Below are positions 55,657 to 64,000 of a stretch of 64,000 bases of DNA, piece after piece. The notes below the pieces were generated by a model. It was not told where the DNA came from, did not search any database, and saw nothing but the letters and a program-made list of their open reading frames with translations. Each line of letters starts with the position of its first letter. Position 1 is the first letter of the stretch. The position numbers and the translations under genes are program-made. This DNA comes from Heterobasidion occidentale (Eukaryota > Basidiomycota > Agaricomycetes > Russulales > Bondarzewiaceae), in NCBI GenBank assembly GCA_039111635.1, contig JBCAQO010000002.1, forward strand, positions 868,001 to 932,000. The letters are read 5' to 3'.

Positions 55657-56839
55657 TAGTTTAGCGTCGTGCCGGACGTCCGTAGTTTTGCGTCTTTGCG
55701 GACGTCGGCTAGTTTATCCTTAAGTCTTCGCGGACTGAGGCTAGTTTATGCATAAGTCGTTGCGGACTGCCCTGCTAGTTTAAACCAAGGTCGTTGCGGA
55801 CCTATCCATCTCCCAACGTAGGAGTACCTGTAAGCAAGACAGCAGGCGTTTCTGCACGCCGGAACATCCATCGGTGATGCGCATAGGGCCTTAGACCAGT
55901 TCCTCCTTCTTGACAGGGTTCCCATTGAGGCAAGATGGTGACGGTTTATACTATATCAAACCGGATAACTTATAGAGTTGCGAGAATAGACTTTGAGCCT
56001 ATTTTGACACAACTCACATGGCCCTGTAGACAGAAGGGCAGCTCAGTTTATCGTCATGAAGGACGGCAACTAGTTTATAGTCATTGCGGACGTCCGCTAT
56101 CGCCTGGCTTGAACCTCCCGAGCCTCGATAGATTTAATCCTCCGGGGTGAGGGTAGTTTTAAGGTCGTTTCGGACTATTGCAGCTAGAGGCGGTAATTCT
56201 AGCTCCAATACGATCCCTAGAGCGAGGGATAATAGTTTATCGTCATTGCGGACTAGATCAACATCGTGGTGTCAACAACGATGTCAATCGACATCTCCTA
56301 TGCTGAAAGGAGTGGTAGTTTAACGTCTTTGCGGACACAGCAATGCCGAAACATATCTCATGTTTGGACACTGCTCATGGCCCTGTAAAGGAAAGGGCAA
56401 TCCCAGTTTAACGCCATGGAGGGCGTCCGTAGTTTACCGTCATTGCGGACGCCCGGTACCTGAGGCACGATCCCAGTTGCCTCTTGACTGGCCCTTGAAG
56501 CGGAATCCTTACTTCGGACTCCAAGGGTAGAATGGGAGCGCCATGGAGTAGTCGTGGTCCTGTCGTCGGAAGACTGACAACCCGCTTCATGTCCCCAAAC
56601 CCCTCGCACGGAATTGAACCGTGTCGACCCCATATTCTTTTACTGTAGGGCGTATGGAATATGGAAGCGCCTCGACCTAGTCGGCAGGGTTCTACAACGG
56701 TGGAGGCCCTCCCTTCCACCGTCTGCCAGAATACAACCACGCTCCGAGGGTCTTGGTAGCTTTAGGGTCGTTCCGGACGGTAACTAGTTTATCGTCATTG
56801 CGGACCAAGCCTTTCGTAGTTTTACATCGTTGCGGATGT
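55657..56839 (-). repeat. Array of about 15 short motifs in CV-A 3' region
   Basis: The plus-strand consensus is TTTATCGTCATTGCGGAC, usually preceded by TAG. Copies begin near 55657, 55683, 55709, 55742, 55775, 56044, 56071, 56152, 56233, 56315, 56405, 56430, 56756, 56785 and 56817. Spacing varies from 24 to over 300 bp. Several copies are bounded by GTCCG and CGGAC, so each could form a small hairpin in the RNA. No protein is encoded. Confidence 0.85.
56599..56703 (-). other. tRNA-like sequence in CV-A 3' region
   Basis: The minus strand contains a perfect T-arm: CACGG TTCAATT CCGTG (56607-56623). An A-box-like GCCGACTAGGTCGAGG lies upstream, and partial acceptor pairing (ACCCT with the GAGGGGT end) is possible. 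An internal CCATATTC/GAATATGG stem replaces a normal anticodon arm. Not a functional tRNA gene as seen. Confidence 0.4.
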
Positions 56840-56899
56840 AATTTCTCCGTTTTGGGTTACTAATGGAGTGCGGCCATTAGTTCCTGCATCGCAGATAGG

Positions 56900-57190
56900 G
56901 TCCCCTAATGCGGAAACGACCCTGTAAAACCGGAGATCCAAAGTGGGACGTCCAAGACACCTGTCAGACCTTGACAGCGAGGTTGGTCCACCGTTCCCCA
57001 ACGGCGAACATGCAACACGATTTCCCACCAATATTCATGCATCATTCATGTACCAGTACCAAGGTTATGTTGTGAATCCTAAGGGCCTCCTAATGTGGAA
57101 AGGGCCCTGTAAAACTGGGGATCCAAGCGGGACGCCCGATTCGCTTGTCAGAATACCTCTTGACAACGAGAGTGTTAGATGCTTGTCCTT
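56900..57190 (-). repeat. Second repeat class in CV-A 3' region
   Basis: Two diverged copies of an approximately 90-bp unit begin near 56903 and 57087 (CTAATGCGGAAACGACCCTG and CTAATGTGGAAAGGGCCCTG). Both continue through GGGACG and a CTTGACA-containing end. Shorter pieces (ATGGCCCTGTA) occur near 56020 and 56377. Confidence 0.7.
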
Positions 57191-57378
57191 GTCTTGAGAC
57201 CAGAGGGCTGCAACGCAAAATGGTCAGGTACTTCCCCTGCCTTCTTATCTTTTCACAGTTAAATGTCATGCAGGACGTCCGTTCCGGCGTCCTGTACGTG
57301 AAACCGGTACCTGTGGTGCGGAGGGTCCTTTCCTCTCCGTCACCATGTTAAAGACCAGGGGTTCCTCAACTCCCTTGT

Positions 57379-57490
57379 CTAATATCCCCCGCCAATATCT
57401 CCGTAATCCCCGTACCCTTCGTCTGGCCTGTAATAGGGGTCGATGTCGTCGTAATTGCCGTCTTCGACCTCGTCCCAGGCGTCTAGTTCC
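57379..57490 (-). other. Tyr/Asp/Gly-rich tail in -1 frame after the 3' ORF
   Basis: Directly past the 3' ORF stop, the -1 frame reads RAELDAWDEVEDGNYDDID and DEGYGDYGDIGGGY to TAG at 57379-57381. It looks coding. A frameshift, a splice or a recent mutation could join it to the ORF at 57483-58703. Confidence 0.45.
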
Positions 57491-58703
57491 GCTCGAGTCC
57501 AGGAAGTAGTTCGCTGAGTCGGGCGCTGGCGGATTGGAGTTCTTCTACCAATGTGTGGATGTGCTCCTTCAGTTCGATTATCTCGAGGACGGTGTGGAGT
57601 CGGCGAATCTCTTGGTCGAGTTCTTCTAGGACTGCTTCGCCTGGGCTGAGGGGTTGTCCTTGCCCTCTGGTTCCCTCGTCCCTCATTCCTCCTGTACCTT
57701 GGAGGGTGTTCCTCATTGCTGCCTCCTGCGTCCTGCCCGGTGGATTGTCCTGCCGATATGGGAGGAAGGGCCTCTCGGTCCCTTCGTGCCTGTCGTTGGA
57801 CCGTAGTCCAGACGTATTCTGTCTGGGTGGATGCGTCTCATCCACTTGTAGCCGGTACCGTTCTGCTGGCTTCGCTCCATGGTTGGACGCGGAATGGGTC
57901 AATCCGAACGGGATGGACAGGATGGGAGGAGTGTCTTGCGTCGGTGCGCGATATGAGGGCGGGTAGGAGCTCCAAGTTGATGAAGGAGGAGAACTCGTCC
58001 GGGTGAATGAGTAGGGCGTAAGCCCCATTATTTCCTCGGGCGTACCAGGAGGCGGCCCTATGATCATCTGCATAGGCCAGAAGCCTGACCTGGTCGCTCG
58101 CGTCAGCAAGGCATCGGGGTATGTCGTCGCTCTCGCTCCCTGGTTGCCCGCGGAGATGGTGGTGCGCTGGAGCAGTGCGTCCCCTAGCCCTTCCAACTCT
58201 CCGGGGTGCAGATCTCGACTACTGGTAGAGGGCCCTCCGGCCCTGGTAGTTGGTGTACCAGCCGTTGTTGGTTCTTGTACACCTGCCTCAGCAACTGTAG
58301 GCAGTGCCAGGTTCGCAGGGTTTCCTGGTCTTCTTCTGCCTCTCGTTTCCTGTCTTGTGTCTCTTTGAGCCAACGCTGTCGTCGGTTGCGGAGGCGTTGA
58401 CGGAGTAGGTCTTCCTTCTTCTTGACGTCCTTCATCGTGCTCGTCATGAGCTCTCTCAAACCGTGGTGAGGTTCGGGAACCCGTTCGATCTTCGGCGGTG
58501 AGCGCGGTTTGGTGGACGATGATTGGTATGGGTATTCCTTCTGGAGTCGCTGGGCGGCTGCTTCGGCTAGGGCGTCCAGTGTCGGGGTTGGCCACGGCCA
58601 GAATGATGTCTGGCGAGGGGTTTCTTGAAGGGGAGGAGGTAGTTCCGTCATCGATGAGCATGGCACGTCCAGGGGAGTAATCAAGGGAAGAGTGGTCGGA
58701 CAT
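57483..58703 (-). CDS. Extra 3' ORF of CV-A with C-terminal coiled coil
   Basis: A 406-residue sense ORF that starts 57 bp after the pol stop with ATG 58703 (MSDHSSLDYSPGRAM). The protein is Pro/Ser/Thr/Arg-rich and probably disordered for 340 residues. It has one more conserved-looking patch (FWPMQMIIGPPPGTPEE) and ends in a coiled coil (LEELDQEIRRLHTVLEII, HIHTLVEELQSASARLSELL). There is no envelope-like signal peptide or membrane segment. It shares no visible similarity with the CV-B 3' ORF, which occupies the same place. Function unknown; RNA or Gag interaction would be a guess. Confidence 0.75.
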   Translation of the reverse strand: MSDHSSLDYSPGRAMLIDDGTTSSPSRNPSPDIILAVANPDTGRPSRSSRPATPEGIPIPIIVHQTALTAEDRTGSRTSPRFERAHDEHDEGRQEEGRPTPSTPPQPTTALAQRDTRQETRGRRRPGNPANLALPTVAEAGVQEPTTAGTPTTRAGGPSTSSRDLHPGELEGLGDALLQRTTISAGNQGARATTYPDALLTRATRSGFWPMQMIIGPPPGTPEEIMGLTPYSFTRTSSPPSSTWSSYPPSYRAPTQDTPPILSIPFGLTHSASNHGAKPAERYRLQVDETHPPRQNTSGLRSNDRHEGTERPFLPYRQDNPPGRTQEAAMRNTLQGTGGMRDEGTRGQGQPLSPGEAVLEELDQEIRRLHTVLEIIELKEHIHTLVEELQSASARLSELLPGLERN

Positions 58704-58760
58704 GTACTGGGGAGGATTCTTGCTTTGAAAGGGATGAGGTGTCTCCCTTTTTATACCTTT

Positions 58761-61700
58761 CTAAAGCTTAATCGCCGTGGGTCGGGGTTTGTCTGGGTAG
58801 CTTTCGTGAAATTCACGAAGCGCCTCGTCGGCCGTATCTTTGAGGAGGGCAAAGGGTTCCCAGGTGTTATCGGCTTCGGAGTATCCGACCCACTTGACAA
58901 GGTACTTAGTCCCTCGTCCCTGATGTCTTGAATCCAGAATGGCCTCCACCTCGTAGTGCTCTTCTTCGTTCAAGATCTCTGGGGCAGGTCTGGGAAAATT
59001 CCTTCCATGGGCCTCTGTCTCATGATATTCCGTGAGTATGGAAGCATGAAACACCGGGTGTATCCTCCATGTTTCAGGTATTTTCAGCCGATAAGCCAGA
59101 GGGCCGATTCTTTCAGTCACTGAAAAGGGGCCATAGCGCCTAGGTGCCAGCTTGAATTTCGGATGAGTCGTCCGAATGTGGGTTCCTTCTAGCCAAACTT
59201 GGGTTCCTACTTCCCACTGCGGGAGTTTCCTGTGTAGGTCCCGGTCCTTGGCGTGCTGCGCTGCTATTTGTAGACTTGCGGCCGCATCTTCTTGGACTTC
59301 TTTGATTAGCTGCAAACGTTCAGTTACTGCGGGCACCTTGGTCTCCAGAGCTGAGTCGACCGAATATGGTGGATTGAACCCGTAGAGGATTTCAAACGGT
59401 GACTTCCCAGTGGCGGAATGCTTCCGAGTGTTGTGGGAGAATTCTGCGAAGGGGATCAAGTCTACCCAGTTGTCTTGGTGGTAGTTGCAGAACACTCGCA
59501 GGAATTGCTCGATCTCTTGGTTTACCCGTTCTGTTTCTCCGTCCGTTTGGGGATGGTAAGCCGTGCTGAGGGCAGGAGTGATTCCCATTCCTTTCCATAG
59601 TTCTCTTGTGAACTTTGCCGCAAATTGGGGACCTCTGTCGGACACCACTTTGGTTGGTAAACCATATCGCTTGAACACATTATCCTGGAAGAGCGTCGTA
59701 GTTTCTTCGGCCGTGATTGTCTTTTTGCACGGAGTTATGACTATTCCTTTTGACAGGCCTTGATCGACCACCACGTTTATCGAGTCGTAGCCTCTGCTTT
59801 CCTGGAGGTCTGTTACAAAGTCGGTGGAGATGAAGCGCCAAGGGGTGTTCGTGGTTTCCAATGGTTGGATCGGTGGGTGGATCCTGTGGGGCAAGTTCTT
59901 GGTGGATTGGCAGATTGCGCATCCATCCACATATTGGTGCACAAATTTGGTCATGCTTGACCACCAATAATGGCGCTGTACCAATTCTAAGGTCTTTGCT
60001 CGGCCTGGGTGTCCTGTGGCCATAGTGTCATGGTGCGTTTTGACAATCATTCGTCGAAGGAGGTCGTCTTTCGGGACACAAATGTAACCGTCGCGTCTTG
60101 TGATGCCATCTTCATGTGTCCATTTTCCTAGATCGCCCTTCATTGCGTTCGGTCCTTTCTCTAGCAATTTCTTGAGGGCGACATCAACCAGCAAATCGTG
60201 TTCCGAGCGCGAGTGTCGAATAAGGGAGAGGATGTCCGAGGATACGAGTTCCGTTGCTTTGACGTGTATGCCTTCGCTTGGTTCTACTAGAGTTTCGCTG
60301 GACTCGGTGAAAAGTCTGGACGGGAGTAGAGTCTGTGCCTTGTTATCAGATTCCACCCCCTTACTAAGGTCTGGACGCCTGGACAGAGCATCGGCATGAT
60401 TAGTAGTTCCAGTCTTGTAACTGAGCTGGAAGTCAAATTGGGACAAAAACAGACTCCAGCGCGCTTGTCGTCTTGACAGGTCGCGCGCCGTCTGAAAGTG
60501 TTCTAGGTTCTTATGGTCCGTCCAGACCTCAAAGGGATGTCGAGCGCCTTCGAGGTAGTGCTTCCAGTGCTCCAGTGCTTTGATGATGGCGAGAAGTTCG
60601 CGATCATGCACGTCGTAATTTCGCTCGGCTGGTGAGAACGATCCTGAGAGGTATGCAACAGGGTGCCAGTCGTTATCAGGTCCTTCCTGTAAGAGGACCG
60701 CACCGTATGCCGCGAGGGAAGCGTCGGTAACAAGCCGGTAGGGGCGCATCGGGTCAGGGTACAACAGGACGGGTTGACTGATGAAGGCTTTCTTCAGTCG
60801 ATCGAACGCCTGTTGGCACTCCGTGGTCCAGTCCCATTTCATATCTTTCTTCGTGAGGTCATGCAGGGGCCGAGCGATCAAGGAGAATTTATCAATGAAT
60901 CGTCGGTAGAAGTTCCCTAAGCCTAAGAAAGAGCGGATGTCGCGAACTGTGCGTGGGATGGGCCATTCCTGGATAGCTTCAATCTTCGAGTCTTCCATAG
61001 CGACATGGTCTTTTGAGATCGTGTATCCAAGGTAGTTCAGCTTTTCCTTGTGGAACTCGCATTTCTCCGGTTTGAGATAAAGATCGTTGTCGCGCAGGAT
61101 TTGGAGGACTCGCCGAAGAATTACAACGTGTTCTGCTGTGGTTTTCGTGAAGATGAGGATGTCGTCCATATATACCGCTATTTTCCGGGCCAGGATGAGT
61201 TCCTGGAAGATCATGTTCATCATGGCTTGGAAAGTTCCCGGGGAGTTGCAGAGTCCAAAGAACATCACTGTAGGTTCAAAGAGCCCTAAGGGTGTGATGA
61301 AGGCCGCTTTGGACTCGTCTCCTTTCTTGATGCGTACGTTTTTATATCCCCACCGAACATCGAGCTTCGAGAACACCGTTGCGCCTTTAATAATATCCAA
61401 TAGTTCTTGGATTAATGGCAGGGGGGTGACGTCTCGAATGGTGTGTTCGTTAAGGTGACGATAGTCTTGTACCGGACGGAGCTTCCCATCTTTCTTGCTT
61501 ACAAAAAAGAAAGAGGCCGCGCTATGTGCTGTTGACCGACGTATTGTTCCTCTGGAAAGGTGCTCCTTGACGAACTTCCCTAACTCATCATGCTTTTCCG
61601 GGCTCAGAGGAAATATCCGCGGGGCCTGGGGCACAAAAGATGGTTTGAGGTTTATCGCGTGGTCCCATATTGTATGTTGGGGAAGCCTCTGTGATTGTCG

Positions 61701-62702
61701 TTCGCTGAAGATGTCGAGGTAAGAATGATATTCTGTCGGCACCCGACCTTTCAAGTCGGTGGTGTCGATTTCTTCCTCCAGGTCTTCGTCAAAGCTTGCG
61801 AACCCAGAGGGTTCTGGAGCTACCTTTCTGATGACGGGTTCTCCTGCGCTATCCATTGCGGAGGAGTCAAACGGTGTTTGCGCTTTTTCAGCGACTTTTT
61901 CTGAAGCTTCGCCCTGGGCTACCTCTTGCTGAGCTTGCCGGCGTTCCTTCCTTTCGGCTATTTGTTCCTCGAGCCAATTCCGAGCTTTGCGTTGTCGAGA
62001 TTTGTGCTCGAGTAACTCCATGAACCGAGTTTTCCACTCCTTCGCGGGTACTTGTTTCCATTGTTCCTTGGTCCAAGTCCACGAAGGTCCTACCGGTTCT
62101 GAGACAAGATGCGGTTTCGTCCGCTGAGAAATCTTGTTACCGCGTAGTTTTGCTAGCCATGCCTCCCTGGTAGGCTCTTCCCTTGCCTTGGTAAACCCAT
62201 ATGGTTGTTGGCAATCTTTGGGGCACCGATCAAAGTGTACTTCACGGCGCCTCCACCCGATGGAGGGGTCGTGGTATTTCAACCAATCCGTTCCTAGGAG
62301 CATGTCGTCTTTCCCTAGATTGGTGATGAACATCTGGACGCGTTCAGTGTGAGTTCTCCCTCGTCTATCCTTGACGGTGAGATTCGCGTCTAGGCCTCGT
62401 CGAATGAGGCCTGCCTTGTTGATGGTGTCATCGACGTTGCGAACGCGGATGGGGCGGTTTAAAGGGTAGGTGGGGAGATTGTGCTTGTTTACCCACTCTT
62501 CGTTTACCAAAATCCCTTCGCATGCTGAGTCGATGGCAGCTCTGGCTCCAGCGCTTCTTCCTCGAGTTGTTAATCGCACATCAAGTCGAATGGGGGTAAT
62601 AATGCGACTGTTCATTGCTCCGATTCGAATATATGACGGGGGATCATACTCGAGTTTCCTCAACCCTCTCTCTTCGGCTGGTGAAGGAGAGGTTAGGAAA
62701 AA
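58761..62702 (-). CDS. pol: Pol of CV-A copy 2, intact (PR-RT-RH-IN-chromodomain)
   Basis: About 1,300 residues without a stop, in the -1 frame to gag and overlapping its end. There is no ATG at its start, so it should be made as Gag-Pol. The protease-like region has AAIDSACEGIL, where the usual D-S/T-G is D-S-A. Reverse transcriptase has the YMDD box (VYMDDILIFT, near 61160-61170). RNase H follows (TDASLAAYGAVL). Integrase has the HHCC zinc region (HHDTMATGHPGRAK, GCAICQSTKN) and a D-D-E core (STDFVTDL, SDRGPQFAAKF, TERVNQEIEQFL). The chromodomain at the C-terminus (YEVEAILDSRHQG, KYLVKWVGYSEADNTWEP) could direct integration to modified chromatin. All domains except the protease triad look normal. 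Confidence 0.93.
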   Translation of the reverse strand, partial: FFLTSPSPAEERGLRKLEYDPPSYIRIGAMNSRIITPIRLDVRLTTRGRSAGARAAIDSACEGILVNEEWVNKHNLPTYPLNRPIRVRNVDDTINKAGLIRRGLDANLTVKDRRGRTHTERVQMFITNLGKDDMLLGTDWLKYHDPSIGWRRREVHFDRCPKDCQQPYGFTKAREEPTREAWLAKLRGNKISQRTKPHLVSEPVGPSWTWTKEQWKQVPAKEWKTRFMELLEHKSRQRKARNWLEEQIAERKERRQAQQEVAQGEASEKVAEKAQTPFDSSAMDSAGEPVIRKVAPEPSGFASFDEDLEEEIDTTDLKGRVPTEYHSYLDIFSERQSQRLPQHTIWDHAINLKPSFVPQAPRIFPLSPEKHDELGKFVKEHLSRGTIRRSTAHSAASFFFVSKKDGKLRPVQDYRHLNEHTIRDVTPLPLIQELLDIIKGATVFSKLDVRWGYKNVRIKKGDESKAAFITPLGLFEPTVMFFGLCNSPGTFQAMMNMIFQELILARKIAVYMDDILIFTKTTAEHVVILRRVLQILRDNDLYLKPEKCEFHKEKLNYLGYTISKDHVAMEDSKIEAIQEWPIPRTVRDIRSFLGLGNFYRRFIDKFSLIARPLHDLTKKDMKWDWTTECQQAFDRLKKAFISQPVLLYPDPMRPYRLVTDASLAAYGAVLLQEGPDNDWHPVAYLSGSFSPAERNYDVHDRELLAIIKALEHWKHYLEGARHPFEVWTDHKNLEHFQTARDLSRRQARWSLFLSQFDFQLSYKTGTTNHADALSRRPDLSKGVESDNKAQTLLPSRLFTESSETLVEPSEGIHVKATELVSSDILSLIRHSRSEHDLLVDVALKKLLEKGPNAMKGDLGKWTHEDGITRRDGYICVPKDDLLRRMIVKTHHDTMATGHPGRAKTLELVQRHYWWSSMTKFVHQYVDGCAICQSTKNLPHRIHPPIQPLETTNTPWRFISTDFVTDLQESRGYDSINVVVDQGLSKGIVITPCKKTITAEETTTLFQDNVFKRYGLPTKVVSDRGPQFAAKFTRELWKGMGITPALSTAYHPQTDGETERVNQEIEQFLRVFCNYHQDNWVDLIPFAEFSHNTRKHSATGKSPFEILYGFNPPYSVDSALETKVPAVTERLQLIKEVQEDAAASLQIAAQHAKDRDLHRKLPQWEVGTQVWLEGTHIRTTHPKFKLAPRRYGPFSVTERIGPLAYRLKIPETWRIHPVFHASILTEYHETEAHGRNFPRPAPEILNEEEHYEVEAILDSRHQGRGTKYLVKWVGYSEADNTWEPFALLKDTADEALREFHESYPDKPRPTAIKL

Positions 62703-63913
62703 TCCTCTGCCAGATCTATCAGCATCTTCTTCGCCTCGGCCTCCCCTACTTCTTGGAAGAGCGCTCGGACGCCATTAGTATCACCGATGGGTCCGTTTCT
62801 TCGTCGTCCGTTAGGCGGTACATAGCGCTCTCCATTGCTCTGGCGTGATCCTCCCCTTCTCGTGGAAGGGTCCTCACGTTCCACCGAATTACCAGGTTGT
62901 GGTACCCGACGGTGGTGGCCATGAGAACTCCCCTCCTCCAGTCCTCGATGTAGTCGCGCATCGCTTCCCACCGGGGATTCTTGCTCGTCTTCATCCTCCA
63001 TGTCTGCAGCGCGAGTTCGTCTACCTCCTCCGCCCATCGGCTTGCGCGGATTTCCTCGAGACGGGGGAACGCCTCTACGAGGAGAACGACAGTCAGCTAT
63101 CCCATGCCCTGGTTTTCCGCAATTGTAGCAGGAAAAGGGGGTAGGTCTCTTGCCATCGTATACACGCTTGTTCCGACTGGCGTCTCTTTTGCGAGAGGCA
63201 TCAATATCCATGTCAACCACCTGGTTGTTCATTCTGTGAGGAGCTGTGGTAGAGTTGTAGCGACGAGCTGGTTGGAGGTGGAAGCGATTGAGGAAGTCGC
63301 TTCGGAATGAGGTGGAGTTGGCGAGGATCGCCTTTTGAGTACTTCGGGCTCTTAAGCGTCCATCTATTTCACAGGCAGTGTTGACCCAATCTTGGATCGT
63401 GTCCTTTGGCGGAGTTTCCTTGTCATAGATTTTGTCCATGACCCTTGGATCAAGCCCTCTTTGGAAGTAAGGAACCTGTTCCTTGTCGGTGATGTCGGCG
63501 TCGGCGGCGATAAGGATGAATTGGTTTGAATATTCATCCACCGTCATCTTCCCCTGAGAGAAAGACATGAGGGCGCTTCGGGCTTTGTCCGTAAGGTTTG
63601 TCTCCTTGAACTGGAGCTTAAACCTGTCAAGGAAGTCGTCCCAAGTTCCTACAGTCTTGGGCGGTGTTGCCCCTACTGTCCTCTTTAGGAAACTTTCCGC
63701 CCATACGCCGGCCGTTCCATATCTCATGCATGAGAGGGCGAGGGAAACCTTGTCCGAATCTGTCTTGTATCGGTCTGGTTCTGCTGTAAAAAGGAGGAGG
63801 CAATTCATAATGAATTTCTGCGATTGTGTTCGGTCTCCCTCGAAGTTATCAGGGAGTTTGAGCTTGCCCCTTCCCGATGATACGAGTGGGGGGTCCGTAG
63901 GATTTGTTGACAT
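62693..63913 (-). CDS. gag: Gag of CV-A copy 2
   Basis: 406 residues from ATG 63913, the first ATG after the leader. It is close to copy 1 throughout, but the knuckle region has diverged in a block (CYNCGKPGHGIADC against CFNCGKLGHWASDC; flanking PTPFS inserted), which may mark recombination between subfamilies. The tail is basic and Gly/Arg-rich. Stop TAA 62693-62695 follows GAT TTT TCC, the candidate frameshift site (T5 run 62698-62702). Confidence 0.92.
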   Translation of the reverse strand: MSTNPTDPPLVSSGRGKLKLPDNFEGDRTQSQKFIMNCLLLFTAEPDRYKTDSDKVSLALSCMRYGTAGVWAESFLKRTVGATPPKTVGTWDDFLDRFKLQFKETNLTDKARSALMSFSQGKMTVDEYSNQFILIAADADITDKEQVPYFQRGLDPRVMDKIYDKETPPKDTIQDWVNTACEIDGRLRARSTQKAILANSTSFRSDFLNRFHLQPARRYNSTTAPHRMNNQVVDMDIDASRKRDASRNKRVYDGKRPTPFSCYNCGKPGHGIADCRSPRRGVPPSRGNPRKPMGGGGRRTRAADMEDEDEQESPVGSDARLHRGLEEGSSHGHHRRVPQPGNSVEREDPSTRRGGSRQSNGERYVPPNGRRRNGPIGDTNGVRALFQEVGEAEAKKMLIDLAEDFS

Positions 63914-64000
63914 AATGATTCGGGTGTTGATCAGTGTTTGAATATCCGAGGATTCGGACTCGGATGTTCCTTCTTCTTCTTCCGATGTGTCCGGGATTTC
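63914..64000 (-). other. CV-A copy 2 leader, cut by window edge
   Basis: Continues the ATG-free, gag-frame-open leader seen in copy 1 (acidic run of Glu/Ser codons). The primer-binding site and 5' LTR lie outside the window. Confidence 0.6.

Larger units (their letters stand above)
54195..64000 (-). mobile_element. Chromovirus CV-A, copy 2 (5' LTR outside window)
   Basis: Minus-strand Ty3/gypsy element. Sense order from the right edge: gag leader, gag (62693-63913), pol (58761-62702), extra ORF (57483-58703), a 2.6-kb repeat-rich 3' region, polypurine tract, 3' LTR (54195-54817). Gag and pol are both open, so this copy could be active. The internal region is at least 9 kb. Confidence 0.94.

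Noticed and set aside
55657..56839. CRISPR-like array of short repeats
   Set aside because: The genome is fungal, spacing is irregular, repeats vary and the array lies inside a retrotransposon.

Overview
The window looks like nuclear DNA of a mushroom-forming basidiomycete (Agaricomycetes). Genes are split by short GT-AG introns. F-box proteins of the basidiomycete type (W-I-K-x-S-H-x-C-R-Y-W-R-E-V) and a Tnp2-family transposase are present, and chromodomain Ty3/gypsy retrotransposons fill much of the sequence. I see no bacterial signals (operons, Shine-Dalgarno sites).

Layout. 1-2419: 5' end of a chromovirus (family CV-A, minus strand), inserted into the 3' part of a broken host-like gene (2420-4502). 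4904-8240: Tnp2/CACTA-type transposase gene with two in-frame TGA codons. 8949-9317: 123-bp tandem repeat. 10094-11755: tandem repeats around a fragment of a QLQ (SNF2-type) domain, then a GC-rich minisatellite. 11830-12452: solo CV-A LTR with a 5-bp target duplication. 12929-24730: nested insertions. A short ORF inside a 24-bp inverted-repeat element is split by a 728-bp MITE, which is itself split by a 10.4-kb, very young chromovirus of a second family (CV-B, 13975-24374). 24936-26645: two hypothetical genes, one with a coiled coil. About 26998-53640: three diverged tandem copies of a segment carrying an F-box gene (minus) and a divergently placed two-finger C2H2 gene (plus). Copies A and C look intact. 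Copy B has decayed and carries a second copy of the 728-bp MITE plus a 1.4-kb inverted-repeat element with its own gene. 54195-64000: a second CV-A copy (minus strand) with its 3' LTR, a 3' region full of a short repeated motif, an extra 3' ORF, an intact pol, and gag.

How the parts work together. In each chromovirus, Gag packages the RNA and Pol (protease, reverse transcriptase, RNase H, integrase, chromodomain) copies and integrates it. Both families carry the hallmark of Tf1-type self-priming: ten bases just inside the 5' LTR are complementary to the predicted first ten bases of the transcript. From that predicted start to the gag ATG the sense strand has no ATG at all (645 nt in CV-A, 1,772 nt in CV-B), while ATGs are common upstream in U3. 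In CV-B this ATG-free leader still contains long protein-like reading frames. Both families also have an extra sense-strand ORF after pol. This combination (self-primed, ATG-purged coding leader, extra 3' ORF) is the most unusual thing in the window.
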